NCBI GenBank assembly: GCA_951812795.1
Contig: OX638325.1
Span: 558,001-622,000 of the forward strand
DNA: 64,000 bases
Source of the DNA: an uncultured Dehalococcoidia bacterium
Lineage (GTDB): Bacteria; Chloroflexota; Dehalococcoidia; Lucifugimonadales; Lucifugimonadaceae
Reading direction: 5' to 3'
The position numbers and the translations under genes are program-made. The notes beneath the pieces are model-generated. The model was given only the letters and a program-made list of their open reading frames with translations. It was not told where the DNA came from and did no database searches. Positions within the stretch are counted from its first letter, which is position 1. Each line of letters begins with the position of its first letter. This document shows, piece by piece, positions 44,724 through 53,055 of this stretch.

Positions 44724-44951
44724 TACATGACCTCCATGTATGCGTTACCGCAACTTCTTGATGCGCCGTCACATAGACAGCTTGAAGCCGCCGCGTTGGA
44801 TTACCAACTTGCCTAGCGCCAATAGTCTAACCCAAATTTGCCCATCGTCAAAATCCAATCGTTATCCGATTTCGTAAAACTTTGACGGTATCTACGTTTT
44901 CGTTTCCATAGAATCGGAAAATCGTTCCATATTCCCACCCCTGTTGACCCT

Positions 44952-45293
44952 ATGCCCTCACGAGTAAGCATCCTCTACTGGAAAGAAATCCCTATCCAGA
45001 TCAAGGCCGAAAACGACGAAACCACCGTCTCAATCCAGCTTGACAGCCGCTTCCAAGAGGCCGCCGATGCCGTCGCCATGATGGACGGTTCATACGGCTC
45101 AGATGCCTATCTCGACGCTTGGGAATGGGGCGACGAGACTGAATCCGACCTTGATCCGCAACCCGCCGCACAGCGAATCGCGGACCACCTCAATAAAGGT
45201 ATGCCGCATGACTTTGTCGCACGAATTCGCGACCTCCACGATGCCGGACAGCGCGTTGAAAAACCAGGCGCAATCGACGACTGGGTAAAATAG
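44952..45293 (+). CDS. Virulence-factor-family (PF13769-like) small protein
   Basis: A 113-residue protein. The order of ILYWKEIPIQIKAENDETTV, SRFQEAADAVAMMDGSYGSD and AYLDAWEWG matches the small family annotated 'virulence factor'. Despite the name, its members often lie among corrinoid and C1-methyl genes. The homocysteine-methyltransferase-like gene starts four bases after its stop, so the two are certainly co-transcribed. It is the first gene of the 45-54 kb cluster. Biochemical function is unknown. Confidence 0.75.
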   Translation: MPSRVSILYWKEIPIQIKAENDETTVSIQLDSRFQEAADAVAMMDGSYGSDAYLDAWEWGDETESDLDPQPAAQRIADHLNKGMPHDFVARIRDLHDAGQRVEKPGAIDDWVK

Positions 45294-45297
45294 ACGC

Positions 45298-46191
45298 ATG
45301 ACAACTCAGGTTTCAACCTCCCACGAATTCCTCAATCGCCTCGACAATGAAATTCTCGTTTTCGACGGCGCGACCGGCACGTACCTCCAGGAGCACGGAC
45401 TCGAATCCGGCGGTTGCCCAGAGCTCATGAACGCCGACGCGCCCATTACCATACTTGGCATGGCGCGCGACTACTTCGACGCCGGTTCCGACATCGTCTT
45501 AACCAACTCCTTTGGCGGCACCAAGTTCCGCCTCCAGCACTACGACGCCCAAGAACGCGTTCGTGAGCTGAACGGCCTCGCCGCCGAACTCGCCAAATCA
45601 CAAGCCGGCTCCGGACAATACGTCGCCGGCTCCGTCGGCCCGACTGGAGAGTTCATTGAACCCCTCGGAACGGTCTCAGAATCCGAGATGTATGACGCAT
45701 TCGCCGAGCAGATCACCGCTCTCGAAGAAGGCGGTGCAGACGCAGTGATGATCGAGACCCAGATGGTCCTCGACGAAGCCCAAATCGCAATCAAAGCCAC
45801 CCGTGAAAACACCGACCTCGTCGTCATGGCCACCATGGTCTTCGACAAAGGTCCCCGCGGCTTCTTCACCATGTGGGGCACCTCGCCCGAAGACGCTGCG
45901 ATCGGTCTCCGAGAAGCGGGTGCCGATGTCGTCGGCTCAAACTGCGGCAACGGCATCGACAAAATGATCGAAATCGCCGAGCAGATGCGACTTGTCGTCG
46001 ACTGCCCTATCGTCATCGAGTCCAACGCCGGAATCCCTGTTTACAAAGCCGGTGAGATCATCTACCCGGAAACGCCCGAATACATGGCTCAACGATACGA
46101 GAAACTCGCCGATATCCCGGTCCAGATCCTCGGCGGTTGCTGCGGAACCACCCCTGACCACATCCGAGCCCTCGTCGAAGCGGTAAAGTGA
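45298..46191 (+). CDS. Homocysteine S-methyltransferase family protein 1
   Basis: A 297-residue TIM-barrel methyltransferase. All three zinc-ligand cysteines are present: Cys216 (GSNCG) and Cys281/Cys282 (GGCCGTTP). The N-terminus LVFDGATGTYLQEHGLESGG and the AGSVGPTGEFIEPLG segment match the homocysteine-binding half of cobalamin-dependent methionine synthase (MetH). Such single-domain proteins accept a methyl group from a corrinoid protein or another donor. The corrinoid protein at 49968 could be its partner. A 26-bp piece of its 3' end is repeated beyond an inserted family B repeat. Confidence 0.88.
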   Translation: MTTQVSTSHEFLNRLDNEILVFDGATGTYLQEHGLESGGCPELMNADAPITILGMARDYFDAGSDIVLTNSFGGTKFRLQHYDAQERVRELNGLAAELAKSQAGSGQYVAGSVGPTGEFIEPLGTVSESEMYDAFAEQITALEEGGADAVMIETQMVLDEAQIAIKATRENTDLVVMATMVFDKGPRGFFTMWGTSPEDAAIGLREAGADVVGSNCGNGIDKMIEIAEQMRLVVDCPIVIESNAGIPVYKAGEIIYPETPEYMAQRYEKLADIPVQILGGCCGTTPDHIRALVEAVK

Positions 46192-46374
46192 CCGAAGAGG
46201 CAGTCTTGACAATCACGACATTCCGAGCCACATCATGTCGTCCCGAGCCACATCATGTCATTCCGAGCGAAGCGAGGAATCTATGCGCAATGCGAAAAGC
46301 TGCCGTCGTAGATTCTTCACTCCATTGCGCTCCGTTCAGAATGACATGACCGAGCCCTCGTCGAAGCGGTAAAG
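46164..46374. repeat. 26-bp direct repeats flanking a family B element
   Basis: CCGAGCCCTCGTCGAAGCGG-TAAAGT occurs at 46164-46189 (end of the methyltransferase gene) and again at 46349-46374, 185 bases later. Between them lies a family B unit with TCATTCCGAGCGAAGCGAGG..., a spacer, and GATTCTTCACTCCATTGCGC-type tail ending in CAGAATGACA. The arrangement looks like insertion with target duplication, or a small tandem duplication that carried the repeat. Confidence 0.8.
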
Positions 46375-46402
46375 TAACTATCAACAATTAGGAGAAACAG
46401 CC

Positions 46403-47086
46403 GTCACCTATTCAAAAGGAATAACCCGCAAAAACGTCATCGCCGATCCTCTCCGAACCCTCGGCAGATGTATTGAACTCGTGGCGATCGATCCGCACTT
46501 CCACGACATCACCGTCGGGCTATACATGCGCGACCGGACCCTCACCATCCACACGTTCTCTCAGATCGACGGCACGGCAGAACGCATCGAAACCATCCGC
46601 GACCGCCTTTGCGCCCTCGCCGACATCGATCCGTCGCCAAACGCCACCAACCAAGCCGAACTCATCTCCCAGGAGTTCTACGACCGGCCCCTCCGCTTCG
46701 CCTTCACGGAAGCCGTCGAAAAAATCAACCCCATACCGACCGGCCCCATTTCGGTCAACGACACCAAGTCGCGCCTCGTCTTCACCGTCACCCCTGAACA
46801 CTCCGACGAAATCGGCTGGACCTATCACGTAACCGCCGAAGGTGAATTCGCCCGACCGCGGATGCGCGTCATGGCCGTCGTCGGCGGATACATGCGCTAT
46901 GGAGAATGCGAACGCGTCGGTGAAGATCGCGACCGCTTCCGCTTCAAGCACGGCGAACGTCTCGACCGCTTTGCGAGACTCCTGCTCCCCTACGCCCGAA
47001 ACGTCAGCGCCGTCGACAACATGCTCGAACAAGCCGAACTAGCCGGACAGATGACAACCCAAACCTTGGGTTTCGCCAGCAATTGA
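46403..47086 (+). CDS. Conserved hypothetical protein, likely GTC start
   Basis: A 227-residue frame when started at GTC 46403, seven bases after GGAGA (46391-46395). The next in-frame standard start, GTG 46481, has no ribosome site and lies within what looks like conserved sequence (TYSKGITRKNVIADPLRTLG, RCIELVAIDPHFHDI). The region contains a two-part beta-rich pattern (ITVGLYMRDRTLTIHTFSQI; SRLVFTVTPEHSDEIGWTYH; MRVMAVVGGYMRYGECERVG). No family is recognised. It lies between the homocysteine-methyltransferase-like and UroD-like genes, so it probably belongs to the same cluster. Confidence 0.65.
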   Translation, partial: VTYSKGITRKNVIADPLRTLGRCIELVAIDPHFHDITVGLYMRDRTLTIHTFSQIDGTAERIETIRDRLCALADIDPSPNATNQAELISQEFYDRPLRFAFTEAVEKINPIPTGPISVNDTKSRLVFTVTPEHSDEIGWTYHVTAEGEFARPRMRVMAVVGGYMRYGECERVGEDRDRFRFKHGERLDRFARLLLPYARNVSAVDNMLEQAELAGQMTTQTLGFASN

Positions 47087-47134
47087 TGCGGCAAACTTAA
47101 ATTCGTCAGATATGACGACACAAGGAGGGCCAAA

Positions 47135-48193
47135 ATGCCATCCACAAAATTCGCCGGAAATCTTACCGCCAGAGAACGAACCTTACGCGCCCTCCGAGGA
47201 GAAGCCGTCGACCGCCCTCCCGTAACGAATCCCACGAACGTCGCAACCGTCGAGCTCATGGACCTCGTCGAAGCACCGTTCCCCGACGCCAACCGCGACC
47301 CTGAGATGAACGCACGTCTCGCCGCGACCGGCTACACGCAGCTCGGTTTTGACGCCATCGCCCCCTACTTCTCCATCATCCAAGAGTCGTCCGCACTCGG
47401 ATGCGAGATGCAATGGGAAGGCAAAGACAACTGGCCGACTGTCAGAATGTCTTATCCGATATGGAAGACCGTCGACGACATCAAGATGCCGAGCGATTTC
47501 CTCAAGCACCCAGACAACCGCACGATCATCGAGTCGATCCGCCTCCTCAAGCAGGAGTTTGGCGATGAGGTCGCCATCGTAGGTAAGACCATGGGCCCGT
47601 GGACACTCGCCTATCACGTCTTCGGAGTCGAACCGTTCCTGCTCGCAACCGTTGACGACCCGCCGATGGTGATGGATATGCTGCACCGCCTCAAGCAGTT
47701 CACCATTGAATTCGGCCTCGCCCAGATCGAAGCCGGTGCCGACGCCCTGACTCTCCCTGACCACGCAACCGGAGACCTAGTAAGCGGCGAATACTACCGA
47801 CGCTTCCTTATGGACCTTCATCACGAGTTCGTCGAAGACCTCCCCGTCCCGATAATGCTCCACATCTGCGGCGCTACCACCGATCGCATGCCCTACATCG
47901 CAACTACCGGCATGGCCGCATTCCACTTCGACTCCAAAAACGACCCTCAAGAGGCCATGGACGCAGTCGACGGCGGCATAAACCTAGTCGGCAACCTCAA
48001 CAACCCGGTCACCCTCTACTCCAAAGGCCCCGAAGAAGTCCGAGCCGAAGTCTTCAAATGCCTAGACGCCGGCGTCCAACTAATCGCCCCCGAGTGCGCC
48101 ATCCCCCTCAAGACCAAACTAGAAAACCTCCTCGAAATCCCAAGAGCCGTAGAAGACTGGGCAGCCGAACACTGGGGCTACTCCGAGAACTGA
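47135..48193 (+). CDS. UroD/MtaA-family methyltransferase
   Basis: A 352-residue TIM-barrel protein. AAGGAGGG lies before ATG 47135. The conserved motif LHICGATTDRMPYI supplies His243 and Cys245, and PECAIP supplies Cys321. This His-x-Cys...Cys set is the zinc site of MtaA/MtbA/CmuA-type methyltransferases and is absent from true heme-pathway uroporphyrinogen decarboxylase. The N-terminal TARERTLRALRGEAVDRPPV is family-typical. It probably moves a methyl group between a corrinoid protein and a thiol or cofactor. The corrinoid protein (49968) and reactivase (51206) fit this. Confidence 0.88.
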   Translation: MPSTKFAGNLTARERTLRALRGEAVDRPPVTNPTNVATVELMDLVEAPFPDANRDPEMNARLAATGYTQLGFDAIAPYFSIIQESSALGCEMQWEGKDNWPTVRMSYPIWKTVDDIKMPSDFLKHPDNRTIIESIRLLKQEFGDEVAIVGKTMGPWTLAYHVFGVEPFLLATVDDPPMVMDMLHRLKQFTIEFGLAQIEAGADALTLPDHATGDLVSGEYYRRFLMDLHHEFVEDLPVPIMLHICGATTDRMPYIATTGMAAFHFDSKNDPQEAMDAVDGGINLVGNLNNPVTLYSKGPEEVRAEVFKCLDAGVQLIAPECAIPLKTKLENLLEIPRAVEDWAAEHWGYSEN

Positions 48194-48219
48194 ACGCAGC
48201 TGAGGCCAACAACATATCT

Positions 48220-48260
48220 CCTTTCCCCCAGGTGGGAGAGGGTTAGGGTGAGGGGGAACG
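48220..48260 (+). repeat. Interspersed repeat, family A
   Basis: TCTCCTTTCCCCCAGGTGGG, AGAGGGTTAGGGTGAGGGGG: the family A tail with a partly degraded first arm. Confidence 0.8.
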
Positions 48261-48324
48261 CAAAACAATCAACCCGCGGTTCCCCCGCACACAACCCCCA
48301 TACTCCCATGAACGGAACATTGCA

Positions 48325-48603
48325 ATGAAGGGCTACGTAGTCATAGACGTTGAAATAATCGACGCCGAGGCGTACGCCGACTTCGCCGAAAAATCCTCCG
48401 CAGCCATTGCTGCGCACGGCGGACGAGTCCTCGCACGTACCGGCAACGTTTAGGCAATCCAGGGCGATTGGGAACCAAAGCGCTTCGTAATCATATAATT
48501 CGACAACACCGAAGCGGCAAAGGGGTATATCGGCTCCACCGAATACGCGGCGCTCAACGAGATTCGCCAACGTGCGACGAAGGCGAATATCGTCGTAGTC
48601 TGA
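48325..48603 (+). pseudogene. DUF1330-family protein with two in-frame stops
   Basis: From ATG 48325 to TGA 48601-48603, 92 codons read as a clean DUF1330 protein: MKGYVVIDVEIIDAEAYADF, AAHGGRVLARTGNV, EYAALNEIRQRATKANIVVV. Two stops break it without shifting the frame: TAG at 48451-48453 and TAA at 48496-48498. Both occupy positions where glutamate is usual in this family (GNV-E-xI-GDW, VII-E-FD). The protein family is small and of unknown role. The stops could be G-to-T changes from GAG and GAA. Confidence 0.75.
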
Positions 48604-48699
48604 GGATAAGTCTCCCGGGTTTAAGGTCGTACCATTCGTTGAGTCTGAGGGCGCTTGACCTACCTCGTCTACCGAACCGACAACTGGGTCACCGATCCA

Positions 48700-49746
48700 T
48701 CAATTGGAAATTCGCGCGGGCAAAACCTCTCGCAACCCCTTCGTATATTCCACGCCAAACCCGCAACACGTCCCAACAACCTGCACCCCCTTCTCTGTCC
48801 ATCTAATCGCCTCCCCCGTGACCCTCTCCACATTCTCTTCGTTGGCAACATTGTCGTCCCGCCAAGTATCGAGGTAATCACCCCTACCAGCGTCCGGGTA
48901 AACGATCACGGGCCCCGACCATTCATCGTGCACAACTTCGAGCGCCGCATTCGTCTCCTGCAGCCTGCTATGAAACACGCCCATCACGTCAGGACCGAGA
49001 GAAGCAACCTCGGCTACCCCTTGCGACAGCGGCATGTCGTGATCGATCGTCCGCCAACCTGAAGTCGGCATCCCGGTCGCCAACCCAGAGATGCTCGAAC
49101 GGTCCTCGTCTTGGCTCATCAAGACTGTCTCACTATCCACCGAAAACGTAGCCGTAAACGCTACCCAAACCGGCAATCCCGTCGCCTTCGTAGCCTCCAC
49201 CGCGATCAGCCTGGATTCGTTGTCCGCCCACATGTGCTCGATCAGAAAGAAATTGATGCCCGATTCTGCGAGAATATCGGCCTGTTCCTCCACGTAAATC
49301 CTGAATTCGTCCGCCGGTAACGTCGCTCCATATCCGTAACCGCCTCCACCCATGAACGCACCCGTATAACGATCCCGCATCGGAACCCGACAAGACATCG
49401 AACCCGCGATATAGACATCCCTGTCTGCATCAGCCCGGACCCTCGCCTCAATCGCCGCATCGACTGCTCGCACGTTGATCTCCCGCACGGTATCGCGATA
49501 ACCGGCGGCCTCGAGCGCCGGCCGCATCGTGTTGAAGGTGTTAGTGGTGATGATGTCTGCACCCGCTCTTATGTACCGCTCGTGCATCTGGCGAACCGTG
49601 GACGGATGCGTGTAGTTCACTGCACCGCACCACGCCGCGGGGTCCATCGGTGCTCCCATCGATTGGAGCTCCGTCCCGACCGCACCATCCAGGACAATCA
49701 CCTCTCCTTCGTCTATTCGTCTCTTGAGATTCTGGTAGTTGGACAT
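48700..49746 (-). CDS. Homocysteine S-methyltransferase family protein 2
   Basis: A 348-residue protein. ATG 49746 with GAGG six bases upstream is preferred to ATG 49794. The N-terminus VIVLDGAVGTELQSMGAPMD and EIMINVRAVDAAIEA-like segments match the homocysteine-methyltransferase barrel. Only the paired Cys motif VGTCCGFG is evident; at the first zinc-ligand position the sequence is GVFHSRLQ, without Cys. It may bind metal differently, or have a His ligand, or use another acceptor. It reads toward the UroD-like gene on the opposite strand, within the corrinoid cluster. Confidence 0.8.
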   Translation of the reverse strand: MSNYQNLKRRIDEGEVIVLDGAVGTELQSMGAPMDPAAWCGAVNYTHPSTVRQMHERYIRAGADIITTNTFNTMRPALEAAGYRDTVREINVRAVDAAIEARVRADADRDVYIAGSMSCRVPMRDRYTGAFMGGGGYGYGATLPADEFRIYVEEQADILAESGINFFLIEHMWADNESRLIAVEATKATGLPVWVAFTATFSVDSETVLMSQDEDRSSISGLATGMPTSGWRTIDHDMPLSQGVAEVASLGPDVMGVFHSRLQETNAALEVVHDEWSGPVIVYPDAGRGDYLDTWRDDNVANEENVERVTGEAIRWTEKGVQVVGTCCGFGVEYTKGLREVLPARISN

Positions 49747-49967
49747 CGGATTCCTCGTCGCAACAGTGGTCAATCCTCCCCACAAAACTCCCATGTACCG
49801 AAGCTTACGTCAAACGAAAGCATGCTGCTAAACGACGAGTGCTGCCGCCACCCCGCGATCGTGCGCTTGGCGTCCATCACGACAGTCCCCAACATGTAGA
49901 ATCGATAAATCGCCGCATTTCAACGCGTGCGCATTGAAAATCGCGCCGCCAAACACCCTGATACCCC

Positions 49968-50711
49968 ATGCCAATCGTCAACGAAGGTCTGCAACGAGAG
50001 TTCGAATGGGTCACGCGGCCCGGCGAACAGAAACACATCAGCGAAGCGCTGGACCTCGCCGACGAGATGATGCAAGAGATCGCATACCAACTCATCATTG
50101 GCAAAAACCTCGAAGTCGACCGCCTCACCAAAGAGTGCCTCGACAAGGGATACACCGCCAACCACATCCTCGACAACGGACTCCTCAACGGCATGTCGAT
50201 CGTCGGCGTCAAATTCCGTGACAACGTCATCTTCGTACCCGAAGTTCTCGTCGCCGCACGCGCCATGAAGGCCGGCATGGCACATCTCGAACCCATCCTC
50301 TCCGCATCCGGCATCGAACCCATCGGCACCGTCATCATGGGTACCGTCAAAGGCGACCTCCACGACATCGGCAAGAACCTCTGCATCATGATGCTCCGCG
50401 GCGCCGGATGGGTCGTCCACGACCTCGGAGTCGACACCTCTCCCGAAGAGTTCGCCGACGCCGTGATGGAGTTCGAAGCCCAAGTCGTCGGCATGTCCGC
50501 CCTTCTCACCACAACCATGCCCAACATGGGACGCACAATCTCTTACTTCGAAGACATCGGACTCCGAGACGAAGTGCGCATCATGGTCGGCGGCGCACCC
50601 GTCACCCGAGAATTCGCCGACGAAATGGGGGCCGACGGCTACGGAGAAAACGCCGTAGACTGCGTAGAGACAGCCGTCGACCTCCTCGAACTCCAAAAAG
50701 AACTCGCCTAG
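49968..50711 (+). CDS. Corrinoid (cobalamin-binding) protein, MtbC/MttC-like
   Basis: A 247-residue methyl carrier. The N-terminal helical B12-binding-2 (cap) domain reads ALDLADEMMQEIAYQLIIGK, GYTANHILDNGLLNGMSIVG and FVPEVLVAARAMKAGM. The C-terminal Rossmann-like B12 domain contains TVKGDLHDIGKNL, the DxHxxG motif with His132 that ligates cobalt, then VVGMSALLTTTMP and IMVGGAPVT. Such proteins shuttle a methyl group between a substrate methyltransferase and a second methyltransferase. Partners are likely the homocysteine-type and UroD-type proteins nearby; the reactivase at 51206 would reduce inactive Co(II). Confidence 0.95.
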   Translation: MPIVNEGLQREFEWVTRPGEQKHISEALDLADEMMQEIAYQLIIGKNLEVDRLTKECLDKGYTANHILDNGLLNGMSIVGVKFRDNVIFVPEVLVAARAMKAGMAHLEPILSASGIEPIGTVIMGTVKGDLHDIGKNLCIMMLRGAGWVVHDLGVDTSPEEFADAVMEFEAQVVGMSALLTTTMPNMGRTISYFEDIGLRDEVRIMVGGAPVTREFADEMGADGYGENAVDCVETAVDLLELQKELA

Positions 50712-50726
50712 TCCCGAGTAACAGTC

Positions 50727-51065
50727 ATGTCCAGCGGCCAGAAAAACGGCCACCACAAGCCCGTCATTCCGGCGAAAGCCGGAATCCAGAGGGGCGGCCA
50801 CGGGGAAGGGTCACGCGACCAGCCCCCACTCGACGTCGAAGCCGCACGCAAAAGCATGGCCCGCATGGCAAACATCTTCGCCGACATCGCCCAGCACGCT
50901 GAAGACTCCAGCCTCACCAGATGCCCCTACAAAGATGCCCGTTCCCGCTGCACCGCGAAATTCGGCTGCTCCAACCAACACTTCACCAAAAACCCCCTAA
51001 ACCCACCAATCTGCACCGCCAAAGACGGCGATTTGGATTACCGATCGGCGTGGGAAATAGATTAG
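50727..51065 (+). CDS. Cys-rich small protein with in-frame repeat insertion
   Basis: A 112-residue frame starting 15 bases after the corrinoid gene. The C-terminal ~75 residues look like the original protein: ARKSMARMANIFADIAQHAE, TRCPYKDARSRCTAKFGCSN and PPICTAKDGDLDYRSAWE, with four Cys that could bind metal or an iron-sulfur cluster. The N-terminal part VIPAKAGIQRGG is the translation of a family D repeat (50762-50791), so the repeat entered the frame without stopping it. The real start may be internal, at an ATG near 50856 or 50865. Function unknown. Confidence 0.6.
   Translation: MSSGQKNGHHKPVIPAKAGIQRGGHGEGSRDQPPLDVEAARKSMARMANIFADIAQHAEDSSLTRCPYKDARSRCTAKFGCSNQHFTKNPLNPPICTAKDGDLDYRSAWEID
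50762..50791 (+). repeat. Interspersed repeat, family D, inside a reading frame
   Basis: CGTCATTCCGGCGAAAGCCG GAATCCAG: hairpin CCGGC-GAAA-GCCGG. It translates in frame as VIPAKAGIQ within the Cys-rich small protein. Confidence 0.85.
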
Positions 51066-51070
51066 GGTTG

Positions 51071-51112
51071 CACCCGCCGCGCGGGGGAAGTTTCCGAAGG
51101 ACAAAGGGGCCT
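51071..51112 (+). repeat. Double-hairpin repeat, family C (copy 4)
   Basis: CACCCGCCGCGCGGGGGAAG, then TTTCCGAAGGACAAAGGGGC. It is followed at 51133-51160 by a GGATTCAAACCTGCCCCTAC element (family G) that recurs inside the gene at 51206. Confidence 0.8.
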
Positions 51113-51205
51113 ACCCCATCGCGCTGTAGATGTATGGACAGGATTCAAACCTGCCCCTACTAACCAATCCGTCCCATCCTTCACATTCTTTAGAATTCTA
51201 GTTCA

Positions 51206-52924
51206 ATGCCCCTTATCCACAACCAGACACGCCTACCCCTAGAAGCGGGAAAATCCCTCTTCGACTACGCTGACGACCTCGCCGTCCGCGTGCCCACTTC
51301 TTGCGGACGAACCGGCGAGTGCCACGAGTGCATCGTTGAGGTCCGTCGCGGCATGGATGCCCTCGACCCACTAACCGACTCCGAGAAGTTCCTCCGAGAA
51401 AACTACCGCCTCGCCTGCCAGGCAACCGTCGTCGATATCGAGGCGGACATCGAGTTCAACATCCTCCGGCGCCAACCGCGCATCCTAACCGAGTCAATCG
51501 CCACCGACAACATCGAGCTAGACCCCTTAACCGTCCGCGAAGGCGACCAAATCATCTTCAAAGGGCCCGAAGGCCCCTGCGTCATCGATCGCTACCGAGG
51601 CCGCATCCTCGGCATCGCCGCCGACATCGGCACCACCACCGTGGCGATGAACCTCGTCGACCTCGAGACCGGCGATATCCTCTACACCGCCTCATTCGAA
51701 AACCCGCAGCGCTTCGGCGGCTCGGACGTCATGCACCGCATCTCATACGAGACCGGGTCTTACCGCGGTGAACTCCAAGCCGTCCTCATCTCGTCCATCA
51801 ACTACGAAATCGGCGAGATGGTCCGCGCCCTAAAGATCCGACGACGCCAGATCGTCGAACTCGTCGCCGTCGGGAACACCACGATGCGCGATATCTTGTT
51901 CGGCATCGACGTCGAACCCATCGGCCAGAAACCTTACAAATCCCACATCGAAACCGATTTCAACGACGGTAACCGCGAAACCACCGCCCTCAACGTCCCG
52001 GCCCACGAACTCGGCATCCGCATAAACCCCAACGCCAACGTCTACAGCGGACCCCTCATCGCCTCACACATAGGTTCCGACGTCGCCGCCGACCTCCTAA
52101 CCATCGCCATCGACGAACAAGACGAAACCGTCATGCTCATCGACATCGGCACCAACACCGAAATCGTCGCCGGCAACCGATACCAACTCCACGCCGCATC
52201 CTGCCCCGCCGGCCCCGCCTTCGAAGGCGGAAACGTAACCTACGCCATGCCCGGCTACGACGGCGCAGTAGAACGCGTAACAATTCCAGATCGATCCCCC
52301 CTCCTTCAGGAGGGGGTTAGGGGGAGGTCCTCCCCTTCGCACAACGAAAACGACGCTGTTGGGTCAGGTTTCAAACCTGCCCCTACCAATGGGGAATCCC
52401 CCCTTCTAACCACCATCGGCGACGCCACGCCGATCGGCATCTGCGGCTCCGGTCTCATCGATCTCCTAGCCGAACTCCGACGACACGACATCATGAACGA
52501 ACTCGGAGCCTTCAACGACGGCTCCGACGAATTCACCTTCCACCACGAAAACCGACTAACCCTCTCGCGCGCCGACATCTCCGCCCTGGCCCAAGCCAAA
52601 GCCGCCAACTACTGCGGGCAAAACATCGTCCTCGAAACCGTCGGAACATCCGCCGACGACTACTCCCGCCTTTACCTAGCGGGCGGCTTCGCCAACTACA
52701 TCAACATCCAAAACGCCATCGACATCGGCTTCATCCCCAACATCGACCCAAACCGCATCACCAAGATCGGCAACGCCTCCCTCCAAGGCGCCACCATCAT
52801 GCTCACCAACGCCACCAAAAGGGCCACTATCGAACACCTAACCCAGACCATCACTCACATCGAACTAGAAACCAACCCCAACTTCTTCGACCACTTCGTA
52901 GAAGGCTGCCAATTCAAAACCTAA
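51206..52924 (+). CDS. 2Fe-2S ferredoxin-ASKHA corrinoid reactivase (RACo-like) with insertion
   Basis: A 572-residue protein. The N-terminal ferredoxin has Cys33, Cys39, Cys42 (TSCGRTGECHEC) and Cys71 (RLACQA), a plant-type 2Fe-2S set. A linker domain follows, then an ASKHA ATPase domain of the DUF4445 type: GIAADIGTTTVAMNLVDLET, LIDIGTNTEIVAG, GICGSGLIDLLAEL, LYLAGGFANYI. These proteins (RACo, RamA-like) use ATP and an electron to reactivate corrinoid proteins. Between about residues 360 and 398 a stretch DRSPLLQEGVRGRSSPSHN... that translates palindromic repeats interrupts the ASKHA domain in frame. Whether activity survives is unknown. Confidence 0.9.
   Translation: MPLIHNQTRLPLEAGKSLFDYADDLAVRVPTSCGRTGECHECIVEVRRGMDALDPLTDSEKFLRENYRLACQATVVDIEADIEFNILRRQPRILTESIATDNIELDPLTVREGDQIIFKGPEGPCVIDRYRGRILGIAADIGTTTVAMNLVDLETGDILYTASFENPQRFGGSDVMHRISYETGSYRGELQAVLISSINYEIGEMVRALKIRRRQIVELVAVGNTTMRDILFGIDVEPIGQKPYKSHIETDFNDGNRETTALNVPAHELGIRINPNANVYSGPLIASHIGSDVAADLLTIAIDEQDETVMLIDIGTNTEIVAGNRYQLHAASCPAGPAFEGGNVTYAMPGYDGAVERVTIPDRSPLLQEGVRGRSSPSHNENDAVGSGFKPAPTNGESPLLTTIGDATPIGICGSGLIDLLAELRRHDIMNELGAFNDGSDEFTFHHENRLTLSRADISALAQAKAANYCGQNIVLETVGTSADDYSRLYLAGGFANYINIQNAIDIGFIPNIDPNRITKIGNASLQGATIMLTNATKRATIEHLTQTITHIELETNPNFFDHFVEGCQFKT
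52287..52404 (+). repeat. Composite repeat inserted in frame in the reactivase gene
   Basis: A hairpin CCCCCTCCTTCAGGAGGGGG with GTTAGGGGGAGG (family A-like), then CTCCCCTTCGCACAACG (family E-like), then GTCAGGTTTCAAACCTGCCC (family G). About 118 bases lie inside the coding frame and add roughly 39 residues without a stop. Confidence 0.85.
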
Positions 52925-52946
52925 CCCCGTCATGTGGGCCAACCAC

Positions 52947-52973
52947 GTCATTCCGGCGAAAGCCGGAATCCAA
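52947..52973 (+). repeat. Interspersed repeat, family D
   Basis: GTCATTCCGGCGAAAGCCGG with AATCC tail. It is the first of a repeat row (D, C, A) that fills the 52925-53193 gap. No gene is seen in the gap. Confidence 0.85.
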
Positions 52974-52989
52974 GGCAGGGCGGCCGGAT

Positions 52990-53031
52990 TTCCCCCGCTA
53001 GCGGGGGAAATGTCCGAAGGACAAAGGGGGT
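52990..53031 (+). repeat. Double-hairpin repeat, family C (copy 5)
   Basis: TTCCCCCGCTAGCGGGGGAA, then ATGTCCGAAGGACAAAGGGG. The first arm is the perfect palindrome CCCCCGCTAGCGGGGG. This is the clearest copy of the family. Confidence 0.92.
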
Positions 53032-53055
53032 ATGCGGCCGCATCGGATGCACAAG

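Noticed and set aside
44817..44951. Cobalamin riboswitch before the corrinoid cluster
   Set aside because: No B12-box-like sequence or multi-stem leader could be found. The gap is only 135 bases.
47135..48193. Heme-pathway uroporphyrinogen decarboxylase (HemE)
   Set aside because: The His-x-Cys and later Cys zinc site and the corrinoid context fit MtaA-type methyltransferases and not HemE.
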